Origin: Rhodospirillaceae bacterium
Lineage (GTDB): Bacteria > Pseudomonadota > Alphaproteobacteria > UBA8366
Reading direction: 5' to 3'
Length of the DNA: 47,902 bases
Assembly (NCBI GenBank): GCA_002716125.1
Contig: PAZH01000069.1
Span: forward strand, 1-47,902
Under the pieces are notes generated by a model. That model worked only from the letters and a program-made list of their open reading frames with translations, ran no database searches and had not been told where the DNA came from. Below, piece by piece: positions 26,814 to 36,017 of the stretch (position 1 is the stretch's first letter; each line of letters opens with the position of its first letter). Both the position numbers and the translations under genes were made by a program.

Positions 26814-28112
26814 TTAGGAGCGGGTTGAGCGCTTTAGGCGGGCGGCGAAGAAGCCGTCCAATCCACCCCACTCTTTCCAATGACTCGGCAGCGTTCTTAT
26901 ATCCCCGGCGGGTGTTATGAATTCACTGATATTTTCGACCTCAACGGCTGTCACCGGATCGCGCTTAAATTGATCGTTGTTTAACAGAAACTTATTTACG
27001 ACACGCTGGCTTTCATCAGGTTGTAGAGAGCAGACGGCATACACCAAATGTCCACCCGGTCGCACGAGTTTTGCGGCGGCGTGGATCAGCTCCAATTGTA
27101 ATTTTGCAAGGCGGCGTACGTCGGCGAGGGACTTTAATAGAGTGATGTCAGGATGGCGCCGGATCGTTCCCGTCGCAGAGCATGGTGCGTCCAACAAGAC
27201 CGCATCGGCAAGCTTTTCAGGTCGCCAAGATATGACGTCGGCACAGTGCAATTCGATCGACATGCCGAGCCTTTCGAGATTGCGACGCATGATTTCTAAC
27301 CGTTTTTCCGAGCGATCCACAGCGGTGACTTGTGCACCGGCGGAAAAGAGTTGAGCCGCCTTTCCACCGGGTGCTGCACACAGATCGTAAACAACTTTTC
27401 CTGATGGCTCTCGAACCAGTTGAGCCGGTAAAGCGGCGGCGGCGTCCTGTACCCACCATTCGCCCTCTTGAAACCCGTCTATAGCCGTAACGTTACTTGC
27501 CGATTCGAGACGAATGGAACCGGTAGGGAGCAGTCGTCCGCCGACCTTTTCTGCGAACTCACTCGGTGACCGTCGGACAGTAAGGTCGAGGCAAGGCTCC
27601 GATAAATGAGCAATGGCGATATCAGCTGCAGTCTCTGCGCCGTATTCTTTTGCCCAACTTTCGAATAGCCAGTCCGGTGTGCTGCGCCGGGCGGCGTCCT
27701 CTGCCTCTAGCGTCTCCAATTCAGAAATGCGCCGCAACACCGCATTGATGAGACCGCTAAAGCCTGCCAGTCGCGTTCCTTTCGCGAGGCGGACGGATGT
27801 ATCGACTGCGGCGTGGGGTGCAGTCTTCAGGACGATCAGCTGTGTTGCGCCGATGCGAAGAATATGGCGAACCCGATTTGCCTTTTCTGGAATTGGCTTA
27901 TTGAGAAATTGTTCTATCGCGGTGTCGATTTCGCCAAGATGGCGCAAGCAAGATTTCACTAATAAATGGGCAAAAGCGCGGTCCGAATCCGCGAGATCGT
28001 CGAAGTTAGAGGAATTCTGGAGGCCGATTTCCAATGGTTCATTGTCGTCGAGAACGATGCTCAACAATTCGACCGCAGCCAAGCGGGCAGGAATTCCAGC
28101 TTGTTTTGACAT
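26814..28112 (-). CDS. rsmB: 16S rRNA (cytosine-967 C5)-methyltransferase
   Basis: A 432-residue RsmB/Fmu-type enzyme with an N-terminal NusB-like RNA-binding domain (residues about 1-140, ending in TRLAGFSGLINAVLRRI) and a C-terminal SAM-dependent RNA m5C methyltransferase domain. The latter carries YDLCAAPGGKAAQLF (SAM site), LLDAPCSATGTIRRHPDI (first Cys) and YAVCSLQPDES (catalytic Cys). It methylates C967 of 16S rRNA. It opens the rsmB-rpe-heparinase run and is divergent from the SDHAF4-like gene, 100 bases away. Confidence 0.93.
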   Translation of the reverse strand: MSKQAGIPARLAAVELLSIVLDDNEPLEIGLQNSSNFDDLADSDRAFAHLLVKSCLRHLGEIDTAIEQFLNKPIPEKANRVRHILRIGATQLIVLKTAPHAAVDTSVRLAKGTRLAGFSGLINAVLRRISELETLEAEDAARRSTPDWLFESWAKEYGAETAADIAIAHLSEPCLDLTVRRSPSEFAEKVGGRLLPTGSIRLESASNVTAIDGFQEGEWWVQDAAAALPAQLVREPSGKVVYDLCAAPGGKAAQLFSAGAQVTAVDRSEKRLEIMRRNLERLGMSIELHCADVISWRPEKLADAVLLDAPCSATGTIRRHPDITLLKSLADVRRLAKLQLELIHAAAKLVRPGGHLVYAVCSLQPDESQRVVNKFLLNNDQFKRDPVTAVEVENISEFITPAGDIRTLPSHWKEWGGLDGFFAARLKRSTRS

Positions 28113-28212
28113 CTCGCCGGTTTAGGGGGATCGATCCGGCGAAACAAGGAATTTTCGCGGAATTGCACATGTAATTGTCGATTGGATTACCGCACACCTT
28201 GCGGATCAGCGA

Positions 28213-28473
28213 ATGAAACGCAATATTTCAAGAATGTTGAAGAAATTTACAGACCGATTGAAGAATCCGAGCCCACCGGCGTCCAACGTACCGGAACCAC
28301 GCGGGCATGATGCGAAAGCCTTGGCGGAGCAAAAAGCCGATGCCGCAGGAGAGAAATGGCGGAAAGCGGCTGAAGCCAGCGGTGAGAAGCCGGTCGAAGT
28401 GGGCGGACCCAAAGGGTTGGAGCCGACGCGTTACGGCGATTGGGAGCGTGCCGGCCGCTGCGTCGATTTCTAA
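28213..28473 (+). CDS. DUF1674 / SDHAF4-like succinate dehydrogenase assembly factor
   Basis: An 86-residue basic protein ending in the invariant DUF1674 signature GGPKGLEPTRYGDWERAGRCVDF (read here as its key residues GGPKG, EPTRYGDW and GRC-DF). Eukaryotic and bacterial members help insert flavin into the succinate dehydrogenase flavoprotein subunit. The N-terminal half is low in conservation and rich in Lys, Glu and Ala. It is a single-gene unit divergent from rsmB and convergent with acs, with a strong hairpin between the two stops. Confidence 0.88.
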   Translation: MKRNISRMLKKFTDRLKNPSPPASNVPEPRGHDAKALAEQKADAAGEKWRKAAEASGEKPVEVGGPKGLEPTRYGDWERAGRCVDF

Positions 28474-28494
28474 CGCTCTCGATCGAAACGAATT

Positions 28495-28515
28495 CGGCCG
28501 GAACGAGTCCGGCCG
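28495..28515. terminator. Hairpin between convergent genes
   Basis: CGGCCGGA and TCCGGCCG form a perfect 8-bp stem around the 5-base loop ACGAG, extended by one T-A pair. It lies between the SDHAF4-like stop and the acs stop on opposite strands, and so may act in both directions. There is only a short, mixed AT stretch after it and no real T run, so Rho-independent function is plausible but not certain. Confidence 0.6.
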
Positions 28516-28539
28516 ATATTCAAATTTAGAAGATGAAGC

Positions 28540-30480
28540 TTATCGGTTCATTCGGTTTTCGATGAGGTCTTCAACCACAGCGGGCTCCGCAAGTGTTGAA
28601 GTATCACCCAAATTACCAAAGTCGTTTTCGGCAATCTTACGCAAGATACGGCGCATAATCTTACCTGAACGAGTCTTCGGTAATCCCGGTGCCCACTGCA
28701 GCCAATCCGGCGACGCTATGGGGCCGATTTCCTTTCGAACCCATTGAACGAGTTCAGACCTTAGATCGTCCGATGTTGCTTCGCCCGCATTTAGGGTCAC
28801 GTAGGCGTAAATTCCCTGCCCCTTAATGTCATGCAGCGCACCGACGACGGCAGCCTCGGCGACTTTGGCGTGCGCCACAAGTGCCGATTCGACTTCTGCG
28901 GTCCCCATTCTGTGGCCCGAAACGTTGATAACGTCGTCGACCCGGCCCGTAATCCAATAATAGCCGTCCTCGTCACGCCGACAGCCGTCACCGGAGAAAT
29001 ACTTGCCCGGGAATGTACTGAAATAGGTTTCTACGAACCGCTGGTGATCGCCGAACACCGTTCGCATTTGCCCGGGCCAGGAGTCGAGAATACACAGATT
29101 GCCTTCTGCAGCACCTTCCAAAACATTCCCTTCGCCATCGACGAGAGCTGGCTGAATACCGAAGAATGGCCGTGTTGCCGAGCCCGGTTTCAATCCAGTT
29201 GCGCCTGGCAGTGGCGTGATCAAAATGCCGCCGGTCTCCGTCTGCCACCAGGTGTCTACGATCGGGCATCGGCCCTCACCGACAACATTGTAATACCAAA
29301 GCCAAGCTTCTGGATTAATCGGCTCGCCGACGGATCCGAGAAGGCGAATTGATTTTCGGCTTGTCTTGTTAACGGGCTCATCGCCCTCGCGCATCAGCGC
29401 GCGGATCGCCGTAGGCGCCGTGTAGTAAATGTTCACATTGTGCTTGTCGCACACCTGCCAATGCCGGCTCGCGTCCGGGTAGTTGGGCACGCCTTCGAAC
29501 ATCAAAGTCGTTGCCCCGTTCGCAAGCGGTCCGTAGACGATGTAGCTGTGGCCTGTAACCCATCCGACATCCGCCGTGCACCAGTAAATATCGCCTTCGT
29601 GATAGTCGAAAACGTATTGATGGGTCATGGAGGCGTAAACGAGATAACCGCCAGACGTATGCAGTACGCCCTTCGGTTTTCCAGTCGAGCCAGACGTATA
29701 AAGTATGAACAATGGGTCTTCCGCGCTCATCGGCTCGGCCGGGCAATCGGCCGAAGCGTCCGCCATTGCTTCGTGATACCAAACGTCACGACCGTCGACC
29801 CAATTGATGTCGCCACCAGTCCGTTTGACCACGATGACTGTTTGAATCTTGTCACACAGTTCGGCGGCGGCATCCGTATTCGCTTTAAGGGGGACCGGAC
29901 GGCCACCGCGCAGACCTTCGTCGGCTGTTATGACGACATTCGATTCACAATCGTCGACGCGCCCAGCGAGCGCGTCCGGCGAGAATCCGCCAAAGACAAC
30001 CGAATGAATGGCGCCGATCCGTGCACAGGCCAACATCGCATAGGCCGCCTCGGGAATCATCGGCATATAGATCGTAACGCGATCGCCTTTCTTGACGCCC
30101 TGCGCTTTTAAGACGTTTGCAAGCTTACAGACGTTTTCATGTAGCTCACGGTAGGAGATTTTCGCGTCTTCGCTCGGATCGTCACCCTCCCAAATGATCG
30201 CGGTTTGGTCGCCGCGCTTCTCAAGATGGCGGTCGATACAATTGTGCGAGACGTTTAATTCACCGTCTTCGAACCACTTAATTTCGACATTGCCCGGGCC
30301 ATAAGAAACGTTCTTAACTTTCGTAAACGGCTTTGCCCAATCGACACGTTTCCCATGTTCTGCCCAGAAGCCTTCAGGGTCATCGACTGACCGTTTATAC
30401 ATCTCAAGGTAACCGTCATTGTCGACATGTGCCCCTTTTGCCGCGGATTCCGGCACCGGGAAATAACTGTTATCCGACAT
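28540..30480 (-). CDS. acs: Acetyl-CoA synthetase (AMP-forming)
   Basis: A 646-residue acetate-CoA ligase, normal length. Signatures are the P-loop-like [72 protein letters not shown] and the C-terminal [17 protein letters not shown] with the lysine acetylated by Pat-type regulators. It activates acetate to acetyl-CoA via acetyl-AMP. It is a single gene on the minus strand; its promoter must lie in the 117-base gap shared with the divergent creatininase-family gene. Confidence 0.97.
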   Translation of the reverse strand: MSDNSYFPVPESAAKGAHVDNDGYLEMYKRSVDDPEGFWAEHGKRVDWAKPFTKVKNVSYGPGNVEIKWFEDGELNVSHNCIDRHLEKRGDQTAIIWEGDDPSEDAKISYRELHENVCKLANVLKAQGVKKGDRVTIYMPMIPEAAYAMLACARIGAIHSVVFGGFSPDALAGRVDDCESNVVITADEGLRGGRPVPLKANTDAAAELCDKIQTVIVVKRTGGDINWVDGRDVWYHEAMADASADCPAEPMSAEDPLFILYTSGSTGKPKGVLHTSGGYLVYASMTHQYVFDYHEGDIYWCTADVGWVTGHSYIVYGPLANGATTLMFEGVPNYPDASRHWQVCDKHNVNIYYTAPTAIRALMREGDEPVNKTSRKSIRLLGSVGEPINPEAWLWYYNVVGEGRCPIVDTWWQTETGGILITPLPGATGLKPGSATRPFFGIQPALVDGEGNVLEGAAEGNLCILDSWPGQMRTVFGDHQRFVETYFSTFPGKYFSGDGCRRDEDGYYWITGRVDDVINVSGHRMGTAEVESALVAHAKVAEAAVVGALHDIKGQGIYAYVTLNAGEATSDDLRSELVQWVRKEIGPIASPDWLQWAPGLPKTRSGKIMRRILRKIAENDFGNLGDTSTLAEPAVVEDLIENRMNR

Positions 30481-30597
30481 CGTGGCGCACTCCCTAGTGA
30501 ATAATGCTTCGCGTTCTTATCAGCCTTATCTGGCTGTGGGATTTGACCCTCTACGCATAATGTCAGAATTTGTAGCCCGCTAACAAGAGAGCCGCGA

Positions 30598-31383
30598 TTG
30601 CGGCATGGGGATATGATGTTGCTACAGCACGCGACTTGGCCGGAGGTCGAAACATACTTAGCGGACAATAAGGGCATCATTGTCCCGATCGGTTCGACTG
30701 AACAGCATGGTCCGTCGGGTCTAATCGGGACCGACGCCCTGACGGCGGAAATCATCGGGCGAAAGGTTGGCGAGGCGACGAAGACCTATGTGGCGCCCAC
30801 TTTGGCGTATGGGATGGCGCAGCATCATATGGCATTTACCGGTACAATCACACTGCAACCATCGACCATGATTATCGTTGTGCGCGATATCGTTATATCT
30901 TTGGTGCGGCACGGATTCGAGCGAATATTCTTCGTGAACGGGCATGGCGGCAACGTGAATTCGGTCAAAGCGGCTTTCAGCGAAATTCAGAACGAACTGG
31001 CGGAATTACGCGCAAGTTCGGATCGGGGTGTAAACAAACCGCCGCCTGACGTTCGTTGTGCGCTTCATAATTGGTGGGCAGGGGACAAAACTACCGCGCT
31101 TCGAAAATCATTGTATGGCGATTCCGAAGGATATCATGCAACGCCGTCCGAAGTATCCGTGACTTGGTATGCGTACCCAGAGCAACAACGTGATGTAGAG
31201 TTAGGGCCGCTCACAAAGGTGAAACGCGCCTATCAAGGCCCGGAAGATTATCGTGAGCTATTTCCTGACGGGCGAATGGCTTCGGATCCATCCTTGGCAA
31301 CGCCGGCGGATGGAGAGCGCCTGGTAAGTGTTGCTGTGACAGAGCTGGCGGAAAACTACAGAGAATTTCTGGCTGAATCCTAG
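30598..31383 (+). CDS. Creatininase family amidohydrolase
   Basis: About 255-261 residues of the creatininase/FAPy-deformylase fold. Metal ligands appear in IGSTEQHGPSGLIGTDA (Glu, His, Asp) and the signature HGFERIFFVNGHGGN follows near residue 110, with a later SEGYHATPSEVS segment. Members hydrolyse cyclic or formyl amides (creatinine, mycofactocin-type, FAPy intermediates). The frame opens at TTG 30598 with GAGAG upstream; ATG 30616, after GGGGAT, is an equally plausible start. No neighbour defines the substrate. Confidence 0.85.
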   Translation: MRHGDMMLLQHATWPEVETYLADNKGIIVPIGSTEQHGPSGLIGTDALTAEIIGRKVGEATKTYVAPTLAYGMAQHHMAFTGTITLQPSTMIIVVRDIVISLVRHGFERIFFVNGHGGNVNSVKAAFSEIQNELAELRASSDRGVNKPPPDVRCALHNWWAGDKTTALRKSLYGDSEGYHATPSEVSVTWYAYPEQQRDVELGPLTKVKRAYQGPEDYRELFPDGRMASDPSLATPADGERLVSVAVTELAENYREFLAES

Positions 31384-31389
31384 CCTGCC

Positions 31390-31740
31390 TTAGAGAGTTA
31401 TATCTCCGAGGCGATGCAATAAAATATTTCCGCTTTCACAACTGACGTCGACGGTCCGCAAGCTCTGGCCAATACACGGGCCTGCCGTGCAATGCCCATC
31501 TTCGATTCGAAAAACGGCACCATGTGTTGCGCAAACGATCATGCTGTTGTCGAGCGTTAGGAAGTTTTTGTTCTTCCAATTCAACGGGGTCCCGATGTGC
31601 GGGCAATCGTTGAAATAGCCGAATACCGATTGCCCTTTGCGCACGACGAAGAATTCAATGTCGTCGTCCTCGAGTTCATGTTCGAAGCCGCGGCTCTCGC
31701 CGTCGGCAATTTCATCGAGACGGCAGAGAATGACGCTCAC
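31390..31740 (-). CDS. Rieske-type 2Fe-2S ferredoxin-like protein
   Basis: A 116-residue single-domain Rieske protein. Cluster ligands are CPHIGTP (Cys, His; here Cys-Pro-His) and CATHGAVFRIEDG (Cys-x-x-His), as in NirD/ferredoxin-component proteins. It has no membrane anchor or signal, so a soluble cytoplasmic electron carrier is likely. Its start overlaps the EVE gene stop by 4 bases (ATGA), and it ends the tsaD-gpsA-EVE-Rieske series. No oxygenase partner is nearby, so its redox partner is unknown. Confidence 0.88.
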   Translation of the reverse strand: MSVILCRLDEIADGESRGFEHELEDDDIEFFVVRKGQSVFGYFNDCPHIGTPLNWKNKNFLTLDNSMIVCATHGAVFRIEDGHCTAGPCIGQSLRTVDVSCESGNILLHRLGDITL

Positions 31741-32150
31741 GGTTTCGTCTTACCCATTGCGCAAATTAGCTTCCATTCATCATCTTCGACCGGCAACACG
31801 GAAAGCCGCGATTGGCGAACAAGAGCAAGGTTTTCCAGGCGTGGTTCGCCTTTAATGTCGGCAAGCGTCACAGGTTCCTTGAATGGTCGCATTGCCTTCA
31901 CGTCGACCATTCCGAACCGACCGGACGCATCGGTGGGATCGGGATAATATTCTTTGACGATCGAGACAATGCCGACGATCCGCTTTTCGTTGACCGAATG
32001 ATAGAAGAAAGCTTTGTCGCCTTTCTTCATGGCTTTCATGTTATTTGCCGCTTGATAATTGCGGACGCCGTCCCATTCCGCGACACTATCGCGTACCTGA
32101 TCCTCCCAAGACCATGCGCCCGGTTCTGATTTCATGAGCCAGTAAGCCAT
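31737..32150 (-). CDS. EVE domain protein
   Basis: A 137-residue EVE (PUA-like) protein: AYWLMKSEPGAWSWEDQV at the N-terminus, WDGVRNYQAANNMKAMKKGD with the aromatic cage residues, FYHSVNEKRIVGIVSIVKEYYPDPT and NLALVRQSRLSVLPV. EVE domains bind modified bases in RNA or DNA, and stand-alone proteobacterial copies are linked by context to tRNA or rRNA modification. It follows gpsA by 56 bases and couples to the Rieske gene. In related genomes, as I recall, a YciI gene lies between gpsA and EVE; it is absent here. Confidence 0.9.
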   Translation of the reverse strand: MAYWLMKSEPGAWSWEDQVRDSVAEWDGVRNYQAANNMKAMKKGDKAFFYHSVNEKRIVGIVSIVKEYYPDPTDASGRFGMVDVKAMRPFKEPVTLADIKGEPRLENLALVRQSRLSVLPVEDDEWKLICAMGKTKP

Positions 32151-32206
32151 CTCAAACTCCGCGAATCATTCTCTTTCGGAAGGCTAATCGCAGCACTGCG
32201 TATAGG

Positions 32207-33211
32207 TCAATTTAGCTTTGGGTTTTCGGCCCGAAACGGCCGCCGAAGTAGTGTCCTGATGACATCGTCGACGTTTTCGTTTTGATGAAGTATGCGGTTG
32301 ATCGCATCGCAGATCGGCATCTCCACGCCAAGACTCTCTGCAAGTGTACTCATTGAACCCGATGTGTCGACGCCTTCGGCGACTGAACGGCGCTCGGCGA
32401 GAATGTCCGACAATTGCCGCCCTTCACCGAGCGCCATGCCGAGGGACATATTACGCGACTGTGCGCCGTTGCATGTAAGTGTCAGATCGCCAAGCCCGGA
32501 GAGGCCCATCATGGTCTCGAACTTCGCGCCCTTCGCGAGGCCGAGCCGAACCATTTCTGCGAGGCCCCTTGTGATCAAGGCTGCCCGGGCGTTGTCTCCA
32601 AATTTCTTGCCGGTGACAATGCCGCAAGCGATTGCCAGGACATTTTTTACGGCTCCACCAATTTCAGCGCCAATGGGGTCGTCCGAATAGTAGGGCCGGA
32701 ACCGTTCACCCCCTATGATATCGATTAACCGTTGACCGACACTTTCGTTCTCACAAGCGAGTGTAACTGCGGTGGGAAGGCCCGCGGCTACTTCGCGGGC
32801 AAAAGTCGGTCCAGAAAGGACGGCAATCGGATGACTTCCTGCGGATTCCGTCACAACCTCTGTCATGAGGGAGCATGTCCCCTGTTCGACGCCCTTAGAG
32901 CAAATGACGAGCGGCGTCCCAGGTTGAAGACCCGTCCGTAGGTCTTCTACGACACGCCGGAGAAATTGTGAGGGCACAACCAGCAAAATGGCATCTGAAT
33001 TTGCCGAAGCCGCTGCAAGATCACTTGTCGCCACAATGTCCGGTTCAAGTTCCGTATCCGGGAGGAATATCGGGTTGCCGAGGCCTGCATTGATCGATTC
33101 CACGACTTCCGATTCCCGAATCCACATGATGGCTTCGTGACCACTTCGCCGCACAACGCAAGCGAGGGCCGTGCCCCAAGCGCCGCCGCCGATGACTGTT
33201 ATCCTGGCCAT
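32207..33211 (-). CDS. gpsA: NAD(P)-dependent glycerol-3-phosphate dehydrogenase
   Basis: From ATG 33211 the product is 334 residues, the normal length, starting MARITVIGGGAWGTALACVV (dinucleotide motif). Others are LLVVPSQFLRRVV, CSKGVEQGT, LSGPTFAREVAAGLPTAVTLA, GGAVKNVLAIACGIV with the catalytic Lys, and LGDLTLTCNG. It reduces dihydroxyacetone phosphate to sn-glycerol-3-phosphate for phospholipid synthesis. The open frame reaches back to 33292, but that would overlap tsaD by about 75 bases and adds no family sequence. It starts 5 bases after the tsaD stop. Confidence 0.95.
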   Translation of the reverse strand: MARITVIGGGAWGTALACVVRRSGHEAIMWIRESEVVESINAGLGNPIFLPDTELEPDIVATSDLAAASANSDAILLVVPSQFLRRVVEDLRTGLQPGTPLVICSKGVEQGTCSLMTEVVTESAGSHPIAVLSGPTFAREVAAGLPTAVTLACENESVGQRLIDIIGGERFRPYYSDDPIGAEIGGAVKNVLAIACGIVTGKKFGDNARAALITRGLAEMVRLGLAKGAKFETMMGLSGLGDLTLTCNGAQSRNMSLGMALGEGRQLSDILAERRSVAEGVDTSGSMSTLAESLGVEMPICDAINRILHQNENVDDVIRTLLRRPFRAENPKLN

Positions 33212-33215
33212 AACA

Positions 33216-34259
33216 TTAGCCTTGGCTTCCTGAGCCCAATTCGTCAAGCGGCCAGCGCGGTCGAGGAGCGAAATCCAGCGGACTGGATTCATTGATGTTA
33301 AAGCGTTCTATACCGGCCCACGCCACCATGGCGCCATTGTCGGTACAGAGATTCAAGGGTGGAGCGGCAAAATTGAAGTCCGCGGCCTGCACCACATTTT
33401 GGAGTTCGCGACGGAGAGTTTTATTCGACGCGACACCGCCGGCGACGACTAAGGTCTTACCTTCTGGATGAATTTGCTTGAACATTCCAATCGCATGTCG
33501 CGTTCGATCTGCGGCGATTTCTGTTGCAGCCGCTTGAAACGAGGCTGCTATATCTGCGACGGTTGAGCCTTCTTCTAGTCGGGTATCAGGTCTTTCAATT
33601 AGCTTGCGAACGGCTGTTTTAAGTCCGGAAAATGAAAAGTCGCAATTTGGGCGCCCCTTCAAGGGGCGTGGAAGATCAAATGCGGTTGGGTCGCCGTTCG
33701 CCGCTGCCGCTTCTATCGCTGGGCCGCCAGGATAAGGTAAATCCAGTAAATTTGCAGATTTATCAAACGCTTCGCCAATTGCGTCGTCCATAGTCGTCCC
33801 AAGTATTCTGTGGTCGTTCGCGCCGGCGACCGCAACGAATTGGCTGTGTCCTCCGGAGACCAATAGAGCAAGGTAGGGAAAATCAATGTCATTTGTTAGC
33901 CGCGGTGTGAGTGCATGCGCCTCCATATGGTTGACGGCGAAAAAGGGAAGGTGGTGCACCAGGGCAATCGATTTTGCCGCCATCAGCCCGACCATAACGC
34001 CGCCAATAAGGCCGGGCCCCGCCGTCGCGGCCACTCCGTCAAGTTCGGCGAAGTCGAGCTTCGCCTCGGCTAAAGCGCTTTCGACGATATGAGGGAGATT
34101 CTGTAAGTGACTGCGTGCGGCGATTTCTGGCACGCCCCCGCCATAAGGTTTGTGTTCTTCCAACTGCGTTAGGATAACATTCGAAAGAATAGTCCGGTCG
34201 CCAGCAACCACGGCGGCTGCTGTTTCGTCGCACGATGTCTCAATTCCGAGGAAAAACAT
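33216..34259 (-). CDS. tsaD: tRNA N6-threonylcarbamoyladenosine transferase subunit
   Basis: A 347-residue TsaD/Gcp/Kae1 ATPase-fold protein. Landmarks are GIETSCDETAAAVV at the start, the metal-binding NHMEAHALTPRL (His-x-x-x-His), LLVSGGHSQFV, DDAIGEAFDKSANLLDLPYPGGP, and the C-terminal VVAGGVASNKTLRREL and CTDNGAMVAWAG. With TsaB, TsaC and TsaE it installs t6A37 on ANN-decoding tRNAs. It heads the tsaD-gpsA-EVE-Rieske set and is divergent from hemC, with 79 bases between. Confidence 0.97.
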   Translation of the reverse strand: MFFLGIETSCDETAAAVVAGDRTILSNVILTQLEEHKPYGGGVPEIAARSHLQNLPHIVESALAEAKLDFAELDGVAATAGPGLIGGVMVGLMAAKSIALVHHLPFFAVNHMEAHALTPRLTNDIDFPYLALLVSGGHSQFVAVAGANDHRILGTTMDDAIGEAFDKSANLLDLPYPGGPAIEAAAANGDPTAFDLPRPLKGRPNCDFSFSGLKTAVRKLIERPDTRLEEGSTVADIAASFQAAATEIAADRTRHAIGMFKQIHPEGKTLVVAGGVASNKTLRRELQNVVQAADFNFAAPPLNLCTDNGAMVAWAGIERFNINESSPLDFAPRPRWPLDELGSGSQG

Positions 34260-34338
34260 GATCCGCTAGCTTGTAGGTGGTTGATCGCTTGCGCGCAAAC
34301 CTCTTTCGAAACCGGATTTCAGGCAGTACAAATTTGGT

Positions 34339-35268
34339 ATGGAAGAAAATCAAACAACACCATTAAAAATCGGAACGCGTGGCTCGCCGCTCGCAATGCT
34401 GCAAGCGGAAGAAGTTCGGAACGCGTTGATAGCGAATCAGCCTGAATTGAATGTTGAGATTGTCGAGATTTCGACGACCGGTGACCGGATTCAGGACCGC
34501 ACCTTAGCGGCAATCGGTGGCAAGGGACTTTTTACGAAAGAAATCGAGCAGGCTTTGCTGGATGGAACGGTCGACATAGCCGTGCATTCTGCGAAAGACA
34601 TGCTGACCGAGTTCCCTGAAGGATTGACCTTAGGACCGATGTTACCGCGAGAAGATACCCGCGACGGCATTATTTCGAGCAATGGTCAGACCTTGTCCGA
34701 CTTGCCCAGCGGTTCCGTTGTCGGCACTGCATCGTTACGGCGACAGGCGCAGTTATTGGCAGTCCGACCGGATCTTAAGGTGATCCCGTTTCGTGGAAAT
34801 GTGCAGACAAGATTGCGCAAGTTGAGCGAAGGGCAAGCCGATGCGACCTTGTTGGCTGTCGCCGGTTTAAAACGCCTAGATCGCATGGATGTTTTTACTC
34901 AGGTTTTAGATCCGGAAACACTGTTGCCGGCGGTCGGACAGGGTGCGATCGCCTTGGAACTCCGCGCTGGTGATCATCGCGTGATGCGTGCGGTTGAGCC
35001 ACTCAACGACACCAAGACCGCGACAGAAGTAAACATGGAACGCGCATTTCTTGCGGTGCTCGACGGCTCGTGTCGCGCGCCGATCGCGGGGCTAGCGACA
35101 GCTAATCTAGATTCAGGCCGCATCGAATTTCGTGGATTAATTGCGAAGCCCGATGGTTCGATTGTGCATTCGACATCACGAGAAGGGATGATTGACGATG
35201 CTGTCGATATGGGAGAAGACGCAGGGCTAGAACTAAAAGCGGAAGCCGGCCCAAATTTTATACCATGA
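34339..35268 (+). CDS. hemC: Hydroxymethylbilane synthase (porphobilinogen deaminase)
   Basis: A 309-residue HemC joining four porphobilinogens into hydroxymethylbilane for tetrapyrrole synthesis. Motifs are IGTRGSPLAMLQAEEV, GKGLFTKEIEQALLDG, VHSAKDML, RRQAQLLAVRPDL with FRGNVQTRLRKL, and LDGSCRAPIAG carrying Cys245, the dipyrromethane cofactor anchor. Length is normal. Its TGA overlaps the hemD ATG by 4 bases (ATGA), starting the hemC-hemD-Mic60-hemY operon. Confidence 0.97.
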   Translation: MEENQTTPLKIGTRGSPLAMLQAEEVRNALIANQPELNVEIVEISTTGDRIQDRTLAAIGGKGLFTKEIEQALLDGTVDIAVHSAKDMLTEFPEGLTLGPMLPREDTRDGIISSNGQTLSDLPSGSVVGTASLRRQAQLLAVRPDLKVIPFRGNVQTRLRKLSEGQADATLLAVAGLKRLDRMDVFTQVLDPETLLPAVGQGAIALELRAGDHRVMRAVEPLNDTKTATEVNMERAFLAVLDGSCRAPIAGLATANLDSGRIEFRGLIAKPDGSIVHSTSREGMIDDAVDMGEDAGLELKAEAGPNFIP

Positions 35269-36017
35269 GTGATACGCGACGGCGTTTAAGTGTCTTAAAC
35301 ACGCGTCCTGCAGAAGACGCCGACGAGTTGTCTAGCGCGCTATTTGAGCTCGGTTTTGAGGTAATTAGCGAACCGCTGTTGACGGTTCGCTATAGCGATA
35401 CAGAACCGCCTTCGCTCGACCCTTATCGAGCTGTCGTTTTTACATCGCGGAATGGCGTGAGGGCGTTCGCCCGAGCTTCCGAGGAACGTAATGCGTTGGT
35501 ATTCGCCGTTGGTGATGCGACGAGTCGCGAGGCGCAGACCATTGGCTTCAAAGACGTAAGGAGCGCCGCGGGCAATGTGGAGAAACTGGCTCGACTTATC
35601 ACCGGTCAATTGGACCCGGATGCGGGCCCGTTATTGCATGTATCGGCAACTGTTTCGGCCGGCGACTTGGCGAGTCGCTTGAATGCCGTTGGATTCGACG
35701 TCGATAAAACGGTTTTGTACGAAACAAAATCTTCTGAACAATTAAGTACGCGTACGATATCTTTATTTAAAAACAAAATGTTAGATGTCGTTGTACTATT
35801 TTCACCAAGAACTGCGCGTACATTTGTAGGTTTGTTGAAGCAATCAGAGATGTTAGATGTGTGTTCACGGCTTGTCGTTGTCTGTCTAAGCGAGGCAGTG
35901 GCTGCGGAATTGGGTAATATCACTGGAGATAAAGTATTGACCGCGACAGAACCGACCCTTGAATCGATGCTCCAAGTGTTCCGGAACATTGAAGTTGGAG
36001 ATTTGGAGAATGGCTGA
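35265..36017 (+). CDS. hemD: Uroporphyrinogen-III synthase
   Basis: A 250-residue protein, poorly conserved as is usual for HemD, with the two-lobed Rossmann-like pattern: LNTRPAEDADELSSALFELGFEV at the start, VVFTSRNGVRAFAR, AVGDATSREAQTIGF, and the second-lobe VVLFSPRTARTFVGLL. It closes hydroxymethylbilane to uroporphyrinogen III with inversion of ring D. Assignment rests on these motifs plus translational coupling to hemC (ATGA overlap) and to the downstream gene (ATGGCTGA overlap at 36010-36017). Confidence 0.92.
   Translation: MSDTRRRLSVLNTRPAEDADELSSALFELGFEVISEPLLTVRYSDTEPPSLDPYRAVVFTSRNGVRAFARASEERNALVFAVGDATSREAQTIGFKDVRSAAGNVEKLARLITGQLDPDAGPLLHVSATVSAGDLASRLNAVGFDVDKTVLYETKSSEQLSTRTISLFKNKMLDVVVLFSPRTARTFVGLLKQSEMLDVCSRLVVVCLSEAVAAELGNITGDKVLTATEPTLESMLQVFRNIEVGDLENG

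Noticed and set aside
33211..33292. Extended N-terminus of gpsA
   Set aside because: It would overlap tsaD, precedes the dinucleotide motif with unrelated sequence, and the ATG at 33211 gives the normal length.
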